Made by a program: the position numbers and the translations under genes. The notes under the pieces are model-generated. The model was not told where the DNA came from and did not search any database. It was given only the letters and a program-made list of their open reading frames with translations. A stretch of DNA of 43,668 nucleotides, taken from Catenovulum agarivorans YM01 (GTDB taxonomy: Bacteria; Pseudomonadota; Gammaproteobacteria; Enterobacterales; Alteromonadaceae). Where the stretch lies: NCBI RefSeq assembly GCF_000281085.1, contig NZ_JH767524.1, positions 272,433 to 316,100 on the forward strand, read 5' to 3'. Shown piece by piece: positions 1 through 10,551 of the stretch. Positions within the stretch are counted from its first letter, which is position 1. Each line of letters starts with the position of its first letter.

Positions 1-2
1 AG

Positions 3-311
3 ACATGGGATCAATCTAACTTGGTCGGTTATATCAAAATGCTCAGATTAAACTTTTTCTCAAATCACAATTCAGTTAATCCAGACAAATCTATGTGTTT
101 AACTGTACCTGTATATTTTAATTGGCAACTAAAAGCAGGCGACTATGTCAGTGTTGATTGTATTATGAATAAAACTTGTCATGGTGTAGTCAAGAAAATT
201 TGCCAAGACAATAACAAGTTAACTTTTGTGCAGGTACAGTGCCGCCAGTCGCAGCACTGTGTTGGATGGTTTTTATTAAAAAAAGTCAAAAAACAATATT
301 GGTTGTTTTAA
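3..311 (+). CDS. hypothetical protein, possibly the C-terminal part of a gene entering from the left edge
   Basis: I do not recognise this protein. The frame is open to the left edge of the window, so the gene may start outside it. Internal start candidates are TTG at 21 and ATG at 39, and neither has a convincing ribosome binding site. The visible part is about 90-100 residues, basic, with several cysteines (MCLTV, DCIMNKTC, KKICQ, VQCRQSQHC) and no obvious membrane segment. The alternating hydrophobic pattern around GDYVSVDC and KLTFVQVQC suggests a small beta-rich domain, but that is inference. It ends at 311 and overlaps the stop of the convergent Sel1-repeat gene by a few bases. It could still be a chance ORF. 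Confidence 0.35.
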   Translation, partial: TWDQSNLVGYIKMLRLNFFSNHNSVNPDKSMCLTVPVYFNWQLKAGDYVSVDCIMNKTCHGVVKKICQDNNKLTFVQVQCRQSQHCVGWFLLKKVKKQYWLF

Positions 312-2779
312 CTTTGTTGAGCTAACCAATCTTGCAAGCTAGCTACTTTGTTTTCGACTAGTTTTTGATCTAATTTTTTCGATAATTGAGTAAATTCATC
401 TAACTGGGCTTCAGACATTTCATAACCATTGTTTTTGGCAATTGTCATCCAGGCTAACGCATCTAACTCAGATGCTTTCACCACTATGCCTCTGGCATAC
501 CAAAGTGCTAGTTCATATTGAGCATCAGCCTCTTGCGCTTTCACTGCTGTATATAAATAATCCAAGGCTTTTTGTTCATTTACTTCTACCCCTAAACCTC
601 GGCGATAGACTTGCGCCAAACTAATATAACCATAAAAACCACCCGCTTTGACTGAAGCTTCATATAGCTCTAATGCGCGCTGATAGTCTTTTTTAACACC
701 TTGACCATTTTCGTATAAATCACCTAAGTTGTTCAGCGCAATAGGAACACCTTGCACTGCGGCTTGGCTATACCAGTATGCGGCTTCTTGGTAATCAACC
801 GGCGAGCTAATAAAATGGTAATAAATGCCTAAAAAACTTTGTGCTAAAGCATGGCGTTTGTGCGCAGCGGTAAAAACGTGTTTTATCCCTCTAACTTCAT
901 CTTTAGTTGCCCCTTCGCCATAAAATAAGCCCATACCATAAAAGTAATGAGCATCGCTATACCCTGCTTCCGCTGCCCGGCCAAACCAGTAAATTGATGA
1001 AGGTAAATCTTGGTTTAACAATTCACCATAATAATAAAGTTTACCTAGTTCATGCATAGCAGGCGCATATTCCAATTCAGCCGCTTTGGTGATGAGCTCC
1101 ACCCTTTGCTGGGCATACGATTCACTATTCTCATCTAACACTTGCTCTGCAGCTAAGAACAAAGCGCGTGGATGCTCACCAGCTTTTTTTAACCAAGTGT
1201 TTGCGATAGCTAAATCCGCTTCAACACCTAATCCTTTTAAGTAGATATCCGCCAATAACACATATGCATCAATTACCTTTTGCGCTGCAGCTTTGTTGGC
1301 AAATATCAGCGCTTGCTGTTCATTTCGTTCGAGTACATCGCCGTTGAGGTATTCTTTTGCAACTTCGAGCTGAGCTTGTTTGTCACCCGCTTCAGCCAAC
1401 TGTAACTTTTGTTGCCAGCTAACTTTTACTTCTTGTATTTTTGGGTGTTGAGCTAAGGCTTTAGCCCATAGATATGAGGTTTGTCGATAAGCTTTAGACT
1501 GTTCGGTTTGGCGTAAATATTTAATGCTTTTGTTGTAGTCTTTTTTAATCAACGCATTAATCGCAACTAAATAATTTAAATCACTTTGAGAACAAGAATC
1601 GGCAACCTCGTTAAGAATTCTGTGCTCTCTTAATTCGGTTGGATACTCTACATAAGACAATATACGTTTATTGTCAGGATAAACCGTTTTGCTGTAGTCA
1701 AAATTACCGGTTAACTCTAAAACATAATCCACCATCAAGGTGGTAAAAATATCTAGCGCTTGTGGCTGAACAATTTTCGACATTTCTTCAGCAATCGACT
1801 TCATCAATGGCTGATCGTTCGCCATCACAGCACCAATAAACTGCATTTTTAACCCTAATACATTGGAATATTCCAATTGCATAGTTTCACCCAATTCAAT
1901 TGTTTGTTGGGCGTTATCCGACAAAATACTGTTTTCGGCTAATAACAAGGTACTCCAATAACTCGGACTGCTCTGCTGAACTTGATTGGCTAAATGAGCA
2001 GACAAAGGCAATAAACCTAGTCTTTGATATTGCACGGCCGAATATTGTTTATAGCCAGGGTTTTCTGGCTCTAATGCACTGGCTTTGGCTAAATGACCAG
2101 CTGATTGCTGAATAAACTCAGCATTATCATAAACACAACCTAACGACTCGGCTTTTTGGTTATAAGCTTCGGCCAATTGATACGCAAATTCAGCCAAGTT
2201 TGGTTCCATATTTTGTGCTATCGCAGCGGCAGCAATCGCAAGCTCGTGTTCACCTCGTTTAACTTTAACTTCCGACAAAGCTTTCCAGTTCATTGCAGAA
2301 TATGGGTTTTGTTGCATTGATTGATACAACAAGTTTTCAAGCTTTTGTAAATAAGCCGGTTGATTCGCTTGTGCTTTTGCTTGGGTTTCTTGGGCGATTA
2401 AAAACTTAAGATACGCAGGTGAGATTAATTCGTTGTATAAAGATTTATCCAGTTGCTTGAATAACTTTTCTACTTGAGTCAAATCTGTCGCTTTGTTTAC
2501 CAAAGCAAGACTAATTAAAACTCGGTAGTAATAAAATTGTGCACGCACATTGTTTGGCTCACGCTGATATAAATTCGCTAGATAAACCTCAGCTTGCTGC
2601 AAACTGCTGATATCTTGTTGGTCAATTAACCAAGCCTGATACAAGTTATAACCTTGGGAAAATAACTCAGATCCAGCTAAATTAGTTTGTTTATTGCTAG
2701 CGAATTTATTGCTGTTAGAGGTTGTACCACAAGCAACTAAAGCAGTTAATAACAGCCCTTGAATTATCAATCTTACCAT
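308..2779 (-). CDS. Sel1/TPR-repeat lipoprotein
   Basis: An 823-residue exported lipoprotein. The N-terminus has a short hydrophobic stretch ending in the lipobox LVAC (Cys17), so it should be lipidated and anchored in a membrane facing the periplasm or outside. The first half reads as irregular TPR-like helices. The second half, from about residue 460, contains a run of Sel1-type repeats with the usual A..LG.LY..G.GV..D...A..WY..AA..G pattern (for example ALNNLGDLYENGQGV and AQYELALWYARGI). Sel1 repeats are protein-interaction scaffolds, often in signalling or envelope complexes. It lies 29 bp downstream of the DUF3857/transglutaminase-like gene on the same strand, so the two are probably co-transcribed and may act together. 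The specific partner is unknown. Confidence 0.85.
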   Translation of the reverse strand: MVRLIIQGLLLTALVACGTTSNSNKFASNKQTNLAGSELFSQGYNLYQAWLIDQQDISSLQQAEVYLANLYQREPNNVRAQFYYYRVLISLALVNKATDLTQVEKLFKQLDKSLYNELISPAYLKFLIAQETQAKAQANQPAYLQKLENLLYQSMQQNPYSAMNWKALSEVKVKRGEHELAIAAAAIAQNMEPNLAEFAYQLAEAYNQKAESLGCVYDNAEFIQQSAGHLAKASALEPENPGYKQYSAVQYQRLGLLPLSAHLANQVQQSSPSYWSTLLLAENSILSDNAQQTIELGETMQLEYSNVLGLKMQFIGAVMANDQPLMKSIAEEMSKIVQPQALDIFTTLMVDYVLELTGNFDYSKTVYPDNKRILSYVEYPTELREHRILNEVADSCSQSDLNYLVAINALIKKDYNKSIKYLRQTEQSKAYRQTSYLWAKALAQHPKIQEVKVSWQQKLQLAEAGDKQAQLEVAKEYLNGDVLERNEQQALIFANKAAAQKVIDAYVLLADIYLKGLGVEADLAIANTWLKKAGEHPRALFLAAEQVLDENSESYAQQRVELITKAAELEYAPAMHELGKLYYYGELLNQDLPSSIYWFGRAAEAGYSDAHYFYGMGLFYGEGATKDEVRGIKHVFTAAHKRHALAQSFLGIYYHFISSPVDYQEAAYWYSQAAVQGVPIALNNLGDLYENGQGVKKDYQRALELYEASVKAGGFYGYISLAQVYRRGLGVEVNEQKALDYLYTAVKAQEADAQYELALWYARGIVVKASELDALAWMTIAKNNGYEMSEAQLDEFTQLSKKLDQKLVENKVASLQDWLAQQS

Positions 2780-2808
2780 AAAGAATTTCCTATTAATTTT
2801 GGCTGTTA

Positions 2809-5040
2809 TTAAGGCTGATAACCAAGTTCTGCCGCTTTAGCAAACGACTGTTTCGACGCTTCGATTTGTGTAGCAAACCCTTGCGCCGTTGCCAGCACAT
2901 ACCAAGCTTCACCATTGTTATTGTCTAAATCAACCGCTTTTTTCGCAGGTACAATCGCGTCACTAAATTTACCTTGCTGCAATAATTTACGTGCTTCAAC
3001 TAGATAGATTTGCACACTGTCGCTGCCAAACTGATCTTTGGTTTGTTGTTTAACAATTTGCTGCACTTTATTCGGCTCGGTGCGTAAACTGACTAACCAA
3101 GCATCCAAACGCGACATTTGTTGTACTTTGGCATAATAGTCTTGGTATTGTTGTGCATTGATATTGATGTCTTTATGGGTAAATTCAATTGAAACCACAT
3201 AATCGTCACCTTGTTTTTCACCCGTTTGAATTAGGTCAAAATAGGCATTTTGCATAGATGGGCTTGATTGCACCAAACTCGCAACTTTTTCCGCGCCCCC
3301 AATAAATTTGGCATTCAACTTAAGTGTGTAGGCATATTTATCTATGTACGGATTCACCCGTTCTTCTGGTATAGGTAAATTATTAAAATCGGCAAACATA
3401 CCTAACAATTGGTTTAAATTGGCGCCATGAATTGGATTTGGATCATCTTGTTTATCAAAGTTGAATTTGGCAGATAAGGTCACTGGCGTAAATAAGGCTT
3501 CGGTGTTTAATACTTTACCATCTAAATCAAACTCTAACCCTTGGCTGTATAAACCTTTAAAAAACTGTTGTGTCGCAGCATTTTGTTCAGAACTATGTTT
3601 ATACCAACTGCGAATATGTTGCTCAAACATCCCTGAAAGTTCAATATCAACTTGCGCTTGGCTCGCACCTTGTTTATCAAGTTGGTAAACCATATTCAAA
3701 GTAGCTAAGTTTTCCGCAAAACCATCTTCGCCTATATCCAATAAACGACCACCTTGGCCATTAACAATTAATGCGTTTTGCCCAACCATAAAGTTGGACA
3801 TACCCGGAAATAATCCTCTATCGCCGGTTGTATCTAACCATAATTCTTTATGACCATCTTGTGCTGGAATGTAAACTATCATGTGGTCAAATATCAATCT
3901 GACTAACTCAGTATCACTGTCGCCATTTCTCGGCGTTTCAACCAACGCAGGATAACTTTCTATGCCCAATTCACGTAACATAGCTACAGCCAAAACAGTT
4001 TGGTCTTTACAGTCACCATAGCCTGCTTTTATCACTTCATCTGGGTAATGAGGATCGTAACCACCTCGACCTAAGTGGGCAAAAACGTATCTGACTTTAT
4101 CTTGTAAATGTTGATAAACAGCTTGTACTTTTTGCTGATAATTTGCGCCTTGCCCTAAGGCTAATTCAGCCACTGCAGCTTTAACATTAATACTTGCTGG
4201 TAGTTTGTCTGCAACCTTGTTCCAAGTCCATTCATCAACTACAGTCCAATCTTTTTGGGTGGAAATCATCATTTCAGGACGGACTTTATGCCCTCTTGGC
4301 ATACGGCGCTCTACAACAATTTCTGGCACCTTGCTCATCTGCCAAGTGCGAGTTAACCATTCACCAGTTTGCTGATCAACAGACTGTTCAGGATGGTTCT
4401 GAAATGATTTGTGATAAATAGTTTTGTCGGCCAGCGTAGTAAAACTAAATTGATAGTTATGCACATAGTCAGCGCGCCAACTATCTTTTGCGACTTTTTC
4501 TTGAAACCAAAACGGCGTAGAACGCTCATTGTATAACTCAGCAAAAGCTAAATTGCGGCTTTTTTGCGTATATTGAAATTCAATCACGCTGCCTGCATGT
4601 ACCTCAGGTAGAGAAAAAACCAACTCGCTGCTATCTGAATAAAAATCTTGCCCACCACCTGTGACACGGCGTTGCAATGCATCTTCAGCCAATGGGTTCA
4701 GTTTACCTTGCGGCGATAAACTATTGGCAAAATCTAAATTCATGTCTGAATAATAATGATTAAATGGAATAACAATACGGCCATAATCGCGTGCAGCGGC
4801 TAGGTCATTAATCCGAATTGAATAGTATGAAGTACGTTGCCAATGGCCATCCGCTTGTAACTTGGTTTGGCTAATAGAGTACAAAACTTCGGCAGAGGGA
4901 GCGGCTTGTTTAATAGAAACTTGTTCAGATAAAGCTGGTGCTAACCGAGCAATTGTCTGTTCGGCAGTTGCTTGTGATGCTCTGGCGAAAAAAACGCTAA
5001 ATAACCCTATAAGTAAATAAACATAAACAGATTTTTTCAT
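2809..5040 (-). CDS. exported DUF3857 / transglutaminase-like protein with C-terminal TPR
   Basis: I place the start at the ATG at 5040 (743 residues) because an AAGGAT ribosome binding site precedes it and the protein then opens with a signal peptide (MKKSVYVYLLIGLFSVFFARA). A longer reading frame reaches 5103, but its extra residues do not look like part of a signal peptide. After a DUF3857-like beta-rich half comes a transglutaminase/protease core with a plausible Cys-His-Asp triad: Cys344 in YGDCKD, His386 in FDHM and Asp403 in LDTTGD. The last 60 or so residues form a TPR-like helical segment. In this superfamily the triad may act as a peptidase or transglutaminase, but the substrate is not known. 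First gene of a probable two-gene unit with the Sel1 lipoprotein. Confidence 0.85.
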   Translation of the reverse strand: MKKSVYVYLLIGLFSVFFARASQATAEQTIARLAPALSEQVSIKQAAPSAEVLYSISQTKLQADGHWQRTSYYSIRINDLAAARDYGRIVIPFNHYYSDMNLDFANSLSPQGKLNPLAEDALQRRVTGGGQDFYSDSSELVFSLPEVHAGSVIEFQYTQKSRNLAFAELYNERSTPFWFQEKVAKDSWRADYVHNYQFSFTTLADKTIYHKSFQNHPEQSVDQQTGEWLTRTWQMSKVPEIVVERRMPRGHKVRPEMMISTQKDWTVVDEWTWNKVADKLPASINVKAAVAELALGQGANYQQKVQAVYQHLQDKVRYVFAHLGRGGYDPHYPDEVIKAGYGDCKDQTVLAVAMLRELGIESYPALVETPRNGDSDTELVRLIFDHMIVYIPAQDGHKELWLDTTGDRGLFPGMSNFMVGQNALIVNGQGGRLLDIGEDGFAENLATLNMVYQLDKQGASQAQVDIELSGMFEQHIRSWYKHSSEQNAATQQFFKGLYSQGLEFDLDGKVLNTEALFTPVTLSAKFNFDKQDDPNPIHGANLNQLLGMFADFNNLPIPEERVNPYIDKYAYTLKLNAKFIGGAEKVASLVQSSPSMQNAYFDLIQTGEKQGDDYVVSIEFTHKDININAQQYQDYYAKVQQMSRLDAWLVSLRTEPNKVQQIVKQQTKDQFGSDSVQIYLVEARKLLQQGKFSDAIVPAKKAVDLDNNNGEAWYVLATAQGFATQIEASKQSFAKAAELGYQP

Positions 5041-5127
5041 ACTATCCTTATCCTGCAATCGTCCTGAGCTATAGCTTATAGCCAAAGTGTTAACTATAAG
5101 CATAGCACAAGGTTTTAATCCACTAAG

Positions 5128-5961
5128 CTAAACTGAAATCGGCGCTTTAATGTGTGGATGTGGGTCGTAACCAACCAACTCAAAGTCTTCAAACTTGAAG
5201 TCAAAAATAGACTTAACTTCAGGGTTAATTTTCATTTTTGGCAAAGCTCTTGGCTCGCGACTTAGTTGTAATTTAGTTTGCTCTAAATGATTTAAATATA
5301 AATGAGCATCACCCAAAGTATGCACAAAATCACCTAAACCTAAATCACACACTTGCGCTATCATCATAGTAAACAGAGCATAGCTGGCAATATTGAATGG
5401 AACACCGAGGAAAATGTCTGCACTGCGTTGATACAACTGGCAGCTCAACTTGCCATCAGCCACATAAAATTGAAATAGTGTATGGCAAGGTGGTAAAGCT
5501 TGTTTGCCGTTAGCGGCGTTTTCATCTGGTTTAACCCCAGCATCAGGTAATACTGCTGGATTCCATGCGCTGATAATTAAACGACGCGAATCTGGGTTAT
5601 TTTTAATTTGTTCAATTAATTCGGCTAACTGATCTATGCTACCACCATCAGCTGTTGGCCAACTGCGCCATTGCGCGCCATATACTGGACCTAGTTCACC
5701 TTCTGCTGTTGCCCAATCATCCCAAATTTTTACCCCATTGTCGTTTAAATATTTAATGTTGGTATCACCATCAATAAACCACAATAATTCATGAATGATA
5801 GAGCGTAAATGACACTTTTTCGTGGTCACAAGCGGAAAACCTTCAGCTAGGTTAAAACGCATTTGATAACCGAACACGCTGATAGTGCCTGTGCCAGTTC
5901 TGTCTGCTTTAGTTGTGCCTGTATCTAATACATGCTGCATTAGGTCTAAATACTGTTTCAT
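5128..5961 (-). CDS. thyA: thymidylate synthase
   Basis: ThyA converts dUMP to dTMP using methylenetetrahydrofolate, in the cytoplasm, for DNA synthesis. Family landmarks are present: the N-terminal DRTGTGT phosphate-binding segment, the catalytic Cys159 in [13 protein letters not shown], the [14 protein letters not shown] motif and the terminal [10 protein letters not shown]. At 277 residues it is slightly longer than the 264-residue E. coli enzyme; the extra residues fall just before the catalytic cysteine ([18 protein letters not shown]). Its start overlaps the lgt stop in an ATGA arrangement, so it is translationally coupled to lgt, as in E. coli. Confidence 0.98.
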   Translation of the reverse strand: MKQYLDLMQHVLDTGTTKADRTGTGTISVFGYQMRFNLAEGFPLVTTKKCHLRSIIHELLWFIDGDTNIKYLNDNGVKIWDDWATAEGELGPVYGAQWRSWPTADGGSIDQLAELIEQIKNNPDSRRLIISAWNPAVLPDAGVKPDENAANGKQALPPCHTLFQFYVADGKLSCQLYQRSADIFLGVPFNIASYALFTMMIAQVCDLGLGDFVHTLGDAHLYLNHLEQTKLQLSREPRALPKMKINPEVKSIFDFKFEDFELVGYDPHPHIKAPISV

Positions 5962-6773
5962 GCTTGTTTTACCTGCTGTTGTGAATTCTGTTTATGATAG
6001 CTCCAAATAATCAAAGCTAATCCGGCAATTATCATTGGCATTGATAATAACTGACCCATGGTTATCCATCCACCCATAAAGTCTTGCAAGTGTGCGTCCG
6101 GCTCACGGAAATATTCTATGATAAAACGGAAAGATCCGTAACCTAATGAGAATAAACCCGCAACTGCGCCAGCCGGCGGCGACATTTTGCGATATAGGTT
6201 TACCAAAATAAATAACACCAAACCTTCTAAGAAAAATTCGTATAACTGCGATGGATGACGAGCAACACCACCAGCATTTGGAAATACAATCGCCCAAGGC
6301 ACATCGGTTTGTCTACCCCAAAGTTCAGCATTGATGAAGTTACCAATACGGCCTGCGCCTAAACCAATTGGCACCATAGGCGCGATAAAATCGGCCACCT
6401 GCACAAATTTAGTACCACTTTTATGCGCAAACCAAAACATAGCGGCAATCACACCTAAAAAGCCGCCGTGGAACGACATGCCACCAGTCCATATTTTAAA
6501 GAGATACGCTGGATCAGCCAAAAAAGTTTCAAATTGGTAGAAAAACACATATCCAATACGACCACCCAAAATCACCCCAATAAAACCATAAAAGAGTAAA
6601 TCACTCAGTTGCTCTTTGCTCCAAAAACAGTCTGGGTCATTGACACGTTTATTGGCTAAATACATAGCACCAACGAAGCCAATTAAATACATAAGACCAT
6701 ACCAACGAAGTGCCAATGGGCCAATTTCTATGATCACAGGATCAATTTGTGGAAACTGCAAAAATTCTTGCAC
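5958..6773 (-). CDS. lgt: prolipoprotein diacylglyceryl transferase
   Basis: Lgt transfers diacylglycerol from phosphatidylglycerol to the lipobox cysteine of prolipoproteins at the inner membrane, the first step of lipoprotein maturation. The 271-residue protein has about seven membrane segments and the family signature [14 protein letters not shown], plus the conserved HGGFLGV stretch. It begins with [13 protein letters not shown], typical of the family. It sits 18 bp downstream of the TSUP permease gene and overlaps thyA by 4 bases. Two lipoproteins in this same window would be substrates. Confidence 0.97.
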   Translation of the reverse strand: MQEFLQFPQIDPVIIEIGPLALRWYGLMYLIGFVGAMYLANKRVNDPDCFWSKEQLSDLLFYGFIGVILGGRIGYVFFYQFETFLADPAYLFKIWTGGMSFHGGFLGVIAAMFWFAHKSGTKFVQVADFIAPMVPIGLGAGRIGNFINAELWGRQTDVPWAIVFPNAGGVARHPSQLYEFFLEGLVLFILVNLYRKMSPPAGAVAGLFSLGYGSFRFIIEYFREPDAHLQDFMGGWITMGQLLSMPMIIAGLALIIWSYHKQNSQQQVKQA

Positions 6774-6791
6774 TGTGTTACTCCAAATAAA

Positions 6792-7595
6792 TTAAAAACT
6801 AACAAACATCTTGATAGCAGACGCTGTTAACGCGAGCCCTAAACAACTGCGAATAACTCGCTCGGAAAAAAAGGTCGCCATTTTTGCCCCTAAAGGCGCA
6901 AAAACAACCGAAGTTGCAATAATGCCAAAAAATGCTGGTAAATAAATATAACCAATAGTGTAAGGTGGCATATCTGTTTCGTTTGCACCGGCAATAATGT
7001 AACTAAACGAACCAAATACAGCTATTAGTAAGCCACAAGTTGCAGAAGTTCCCACAGCTCGGCGAGCTTCTAAACCAAGCCAAATAAGTGCTGGCCCTAA
7101 CATAGTGCCACCACCAATTCCGACCAAACTTGAGATTAACCCAGTAATAAAACCAATTAATGACAACCAAGAACGGCTATGACCATAATCAGCAACCGGC
7201 CTAACATAACGCTTACCAAAGGTGACATAAATAGCTAACGCGGCGCAAAATACCCCAAAGATGACAGAAAGACCTGAATTGTCCATTTGTGAGCCAAGTG
7301 TTGCCCCTAACATAGCGCCAAACATTAAACCCGGAAACAAACTAAATACCGCAGGCCAAACCACATTATTGTTTTTTCGATGGGAATAAGTTGAAGAGAT
7401 AGCGGTAAACACAATAGTTGCTAACGAAGTACCAACAGCGATAACCATAACTTTATCAGCTTGAATACCAACCCAAGGCAATACAACAGATAATAAAGGT
7501 ACGACAACTAAACCACCGCCAATACCTAAAAAACCAGCCAAGATCCCGGCTATTACGCCCGTCACCAGAAATATGGCCGCAAACATGAACTCCAT
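6792..7595 (-). CDS. TSUP (TauE/SafE) family membrane permease
   Basis: A 267-residue, very hydrophobic protein with about eight membrane helices and the two internal glycine-rich repeats typical of the TauE/SafE family (GILAGFLGIGGGLVVVPLL near the N-terminus and SLVGIGGGTMLGPAL in the second half). Characterised family members export sulfite, sulfoacetate or other small organosulfur anions, but the substrate cannot be read from sequence. It lies between ptsP and lgt; in E. coli those two genes are adjacent, so this permease is an insertion into that order. Confidence 0.9.
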   Translation of the reverse strand: MEFMFAAIFLVTGVIAGILAGFLGIGGGLVVVPLLSVVLPWVGIQADKVMVIAVGTSLATIVFTAISSTYSHRKNNNVVWPAVFSLFPGLMFGAMLGATLGSQMDNSGLSVIFGVFCAALAIYVTFGKRYVRPVADYGHSRSWLSLIGFITGLISSLVGIGGGTMLGPALIWLGLEARRAVGTSATCGLLIAVFGSFSYIIAGANETDMPPYTIGYIYLPAFFGIIATSVVFAPLGAKMATFFSERVIRSCLGLALTASAIKMFVSF

Positions 7596-7635
7596 TAGTT
7601 AAAACTCCACGCGCACTATTTTTTGCTCATTATGA

Positions 7636-9906
7636 CTATTTACCGGCGCGGATGAAACCACCTAAGCCAAGTTGATCTAATTTTTCGCTGACAACTCGCT
7701 TGATGGCTTGAGGATCGGTTAAAAAGGCGATTTTATGCTGTAAATCTTGAATATCTGACAGGCTAATATGGCGCAAAATCCATTTAGCTTTTAATAAATT
7801 TTGTGCACTCATACTAAACTGACGATAACCTAATGACATTAAAATAAGCAAACCTACAGGTTCACCAGCCATTTCGCCACATACACTAACGGGCGTTTTG
7901 AATTTATTACATTGCGCAGCAATAAACTTTAGTGCTTCCAATACACCAGGGTGATAATAAGTGTATAGATTAGCAACTCGCGCATTATTTCTATCAACGG
8001 CTAATAAATATTGGGTTAAATCGTTACTACCGACAGAGAAGAAATCTACTTTTTCCGACAATAAACCTATTTGGTAAATAGCAGCTGGTACTTCTAACAT
8101 CACACCCACTTTGGGTTTAGCTAAACTTTGTTGTAACTCTTCTTCTAGTTCTGAATGTGCTTGTTTTATTAAACGTAAACATTCATCCACTTCTTGCACT
8201 GAGGTGATCATAGGCAATAATATTTGTAAATTGCCACGACCAATATTGGCTTTAAGCATAGCCCTAACTTGCACAAGCAATATTTCAGGGTGATCTAGCG
8301 TCATACGAATGCCGCGCCAACCTAAAAATGGATTATCTTCTTTAATTGGGAAATAAGGTAAAGGTTTATCGCCACCAACATCCAATGTCCGCATGTTAAT
8401 TGGTTTGCCCGGATAAGCATCTAGAGCTTTTTGGTAAAGCGCGCACTGTTCAGATTCTGACGGGAAACAATTGCGCACCATAAACGGAATTTCCGTGCGG
8501 TATAACCCTATACCGTCAGCATCTATGCCACGCACTACTTCAAAATCGGCGGCTAAACCTGTATTAATTGCTAAAGAAACTTGTGTGCCATCTAAAGTCT
8601 GCGCGGGTTTATCGGCAATGCTTTGAACTAAGTCATCAAGCTCTTGCTCTTCAACCATTAATACTTGATATTCTTTTAAAATCACAACATCAGGGTTGAA
8701 AAACACTTGGCCGCTATAACCATCTATTATGGTCTCACGTCCTTCTAAATGGGTTAAAGGTAAATCTTCTAAACCTAGTATCGCAGGTATCCCAAGTGCA
8801 CGCGCTAAAATCGCTGCATGTGAATTATTTGAACCACGGACAGAGCAAATACCATGTAATTTTTCGCGCGGAATTTCCGCTAGCATGGATGCAGTCACTT
8901 CTTCGGCGACTAAAATAACTTGTTCAGGAAGCGGCCTATGTGCCAATTCTTTTTTGATAATATTGGTCAATACACGCTGGCCAATATCTCGGATATCCGT
9001 GACACGCTCACGAATATAGCTGTCTTCCATTTGGCTAAATTCGCTACACAATTCTTCAATAACGATTTTGAGTGCGGTTGCCGCATTCCAGCCACTATGA
9101 ATTTGTCCTTGAACACGCTCACCTAAAGTATCGTCATTGAGCATGTAATGGTAAACATCGAAGATAGCCGAGGTATCACTGGGTAATATCGATGACATTT
9201 TGCCAGATAAAATTTTCAGCTCTTGCTGGGTTTTTTTCACAGCTTGTTTAAAACGAACAATTTCGCGACCAATGTTATGCGTGCGTCGTGGCACAATATC
9301 GGCAAAACTAACATGAGGTTTAATCACATACGCATGACCTAGCGCAATACCGGACGAGCCAGCAACCCCTTTCAGCGAGCGGGCGCGGGATTTTAACGCA
9401 GGATTTTCAGCTCTATCTAACGCTTCGCGTGCTTCTGCATGTGCAATTGCAGAACCAAGTTGTGCAGCCAAAGTAACCAAAAAGGCCACTTTGCTCTCGT
9501 CAAAATAACTTTGGGTGGAATGCTGTACACTGATAACCCCAACAACTTGGCGCTGATGAATAATAGGCGCACCCAAAAATGAGTTGTAGGCGTCTTCTTT
9601 AACTTGCGGTGTGATTAAAAATCTAGGGTGGAATCTTGCATTAGCAACGTTTACTGGCTCTTCTTTTTCGCCAACTAAACCAACTAATCCTTCGTCAAAA
9701 CCAATGGCGACTGAACCAACAGAGTTGGGCGATAAACCATCGGTTGCCATTAATAAATAATGGCGGTTTTCATTATCAGCCAGATAAATTGAACAACACT
9801 CAGTTTGCATTGCTTGTTTTGCAAGTTGTGCAACGCGCTCCAGTGCTTTTTCAAGCACCGGCTGGCGATTAACTTCATCAACAATGCGTTTGAGCGTTGT
9901 TAACAT
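7636..9906 (-). CDS. ptsP: PEP-protein phosphotransferase of the nitrogen PTS (EI-Ntr)
   Basis: PtsP takes phosphate from phosphoenolpyruvate and passes it to NPr, feeding the regulatory nitrogen PTS. The 756-residue protein has an N-terminal GAF domain (about residues 1-165), then the enzyme I domains: the swivelling phosphohistidine domain with His363 in [16 protein letters not shown], and a C-terminal PEP-binding barrel with [20 protein letters not shown] and [10 protein letters not shown] motifs and the CGEMAG cysteine region. Its start overlaps rppH by 7 bases, indicating co-transcription, as in other gammaproteobacteria. Confidence 0.97.
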   Translation of the reverse strand: MLTTLKRIVDEVNRQPVLEKALERVAQLAKQAMQTECCSIYLADNENRHYLLMATDGLSPNSVGSVAIGFDEGLVGLVGEKEEPVNVANARFHPRFLITPQVKEDAYNSFLGAPIIHQRQVVGVISVQHSTQSYFDESKVAFLVTLAAQLGSAIAHAEAREALDRAENPALKSRARSLKGVAGSSGIALGHAYVIKPHVSFADIVPRRTHNIGREIVRFKQAVKKTQQELKILSGKMSSILPSDTSAIFDVYHYMLNDDTLGERVQGQIHSGWNAATALKIVIEELCSEFSQMEDSYIRERVTDIRDIGQRVLTNIIKKELAHRPLPEQVILVAEEVTASMLAEIPREKLHGICSVRGSNNSHAAILARALGIPAILGLEDLPLTHLEGRETIIDGYSGQVFFNPDVVILKEYQVLMVEEQELDDLVQSIADKPAQTLDGTQVSLAINTGLAADFEVVRGIDADGIGLYRTEIPFMVRNCFPSESEQCALYQKALDAYPGKPINMRTLDVGGDKPLPYFPIKEDNPFLGWRGIRMTLDHPEILLVQVRAMLKANIGRGNLQILLPMITSVQEVDECLRLIKQAHSELEEELQQSLAKPKVGVMLEVPAAIYQIGLLSEKVDFFSVGSNDLTQYLLAVDRNNARVANLYTYYHPGVLEALKFIAAQCNKFKTPVSVCGEMAGEPVGLLILMSLGYRQFSMSAQNLLKAKWILRHISLSDIQDLQHKIAFLTDPQAIKRVVSEKLDQLGLGGFIRAGK

Positions 9907-10436
9907 CTGCGATTAAATCTCCGTTTTTTATTATCTTTTTGCTGTTTACGACTTGGCATAGCAATTGGTGCAAACTCTTTCATCACTTTGCGATAAACAT
10001 CGCGTTTGAAAGAAACCACTTGGCGAACTGGATACCAGTAACTGACCCAACGCCATTCATCAAACTCAGGGTGTGTTGAACGTAATAAATTCACTTCACT
10101 CTCTGGGCATCTTAACCTTAACAAAAACCACTTTTGTTTTTGACCGATGCACACAGGGCTAGAATCTTTACGAATGAGCCGTTTCGGTAATCTGTACTTA
10201 TGCCAATTACGGGTAAAATACAAAATTTCAACATCTTGTTCGCGCAATCCCACTTCTTCATACAGTTCGCGATACATGGTTTGTTCTGGGCTTTCGCCTT
10301 TATCCATACCGCCTTGTGGAAACTGCCACGAGTGTTGACCGAAGCGTCTGGCCCAAAACACCTGACCTTGCCGGTTGCAAATTACTATGCCGATATTGGC
10401 ACGATAGCCATCGGCATCAATCACAATCTTACTCAC
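9900..10436 (-). CDS. rppH: RNA pyrophosphohydrolase (Nudix)
   Basis: RppH removes pyrophosphate from the 5' end of mRNAs to start RNase E-dependent decay. The Nudix box is complete: [23 protein letters not shown]-type segment at about residues 41-64 with the REL.EE core. The sequence around [22 protein letters not shown] is nearly family-invariant. The frame opens with GTG at 10436; a second GTG at 10424 would give M-I-D-A-D-G-Y-R, which aligns better with the E. coli start MIDDDGYR, so the true protein may be four residues shorter. First gene of the rppH-ptsP-TSUP-lgt-thyA unit. Confidence 0.97.
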   Translation of the reverse strand: MSKIVIDADGYRANIGIVICNRQGQVFWARRFGQHSWQFPQGGMDKGESPEQTMYRELYEEVGLREQDVEILYFTRNWHKYRLPKRLIRKDSSPVCIGQKQKWFLLRLRCPESEVNLLRSTHPEFDEWRWVSYWYPVRQVVSFKRDVYRKVMKEFAPIAMPSRKQQKDNKKRRFNRRC

Positions 10437-10551
10437 ATATTCTTAATTTTTATATCACTTGATTCTTTCACAAACTTGTCACATGAGCAAACAAACTCAT
10501 TTAGTTTTGCCGCTATTTTGTAATTTTTTTAGTTAATCTCTTCACTTGTGG

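Noticed and set aside
5461-5540. Extra residues in ThyA before the catalytic cysteine as a sign of an intein or fusion
   Set aside because: The insertion is only about 13 residues and length variants at this loop are known in the family.
8729-9126. Plus-strand ORFs of 68-96 codons inside ptsP
   Set aside because: They are antisense shadows of a strongly conserved gene with no initiation signals.
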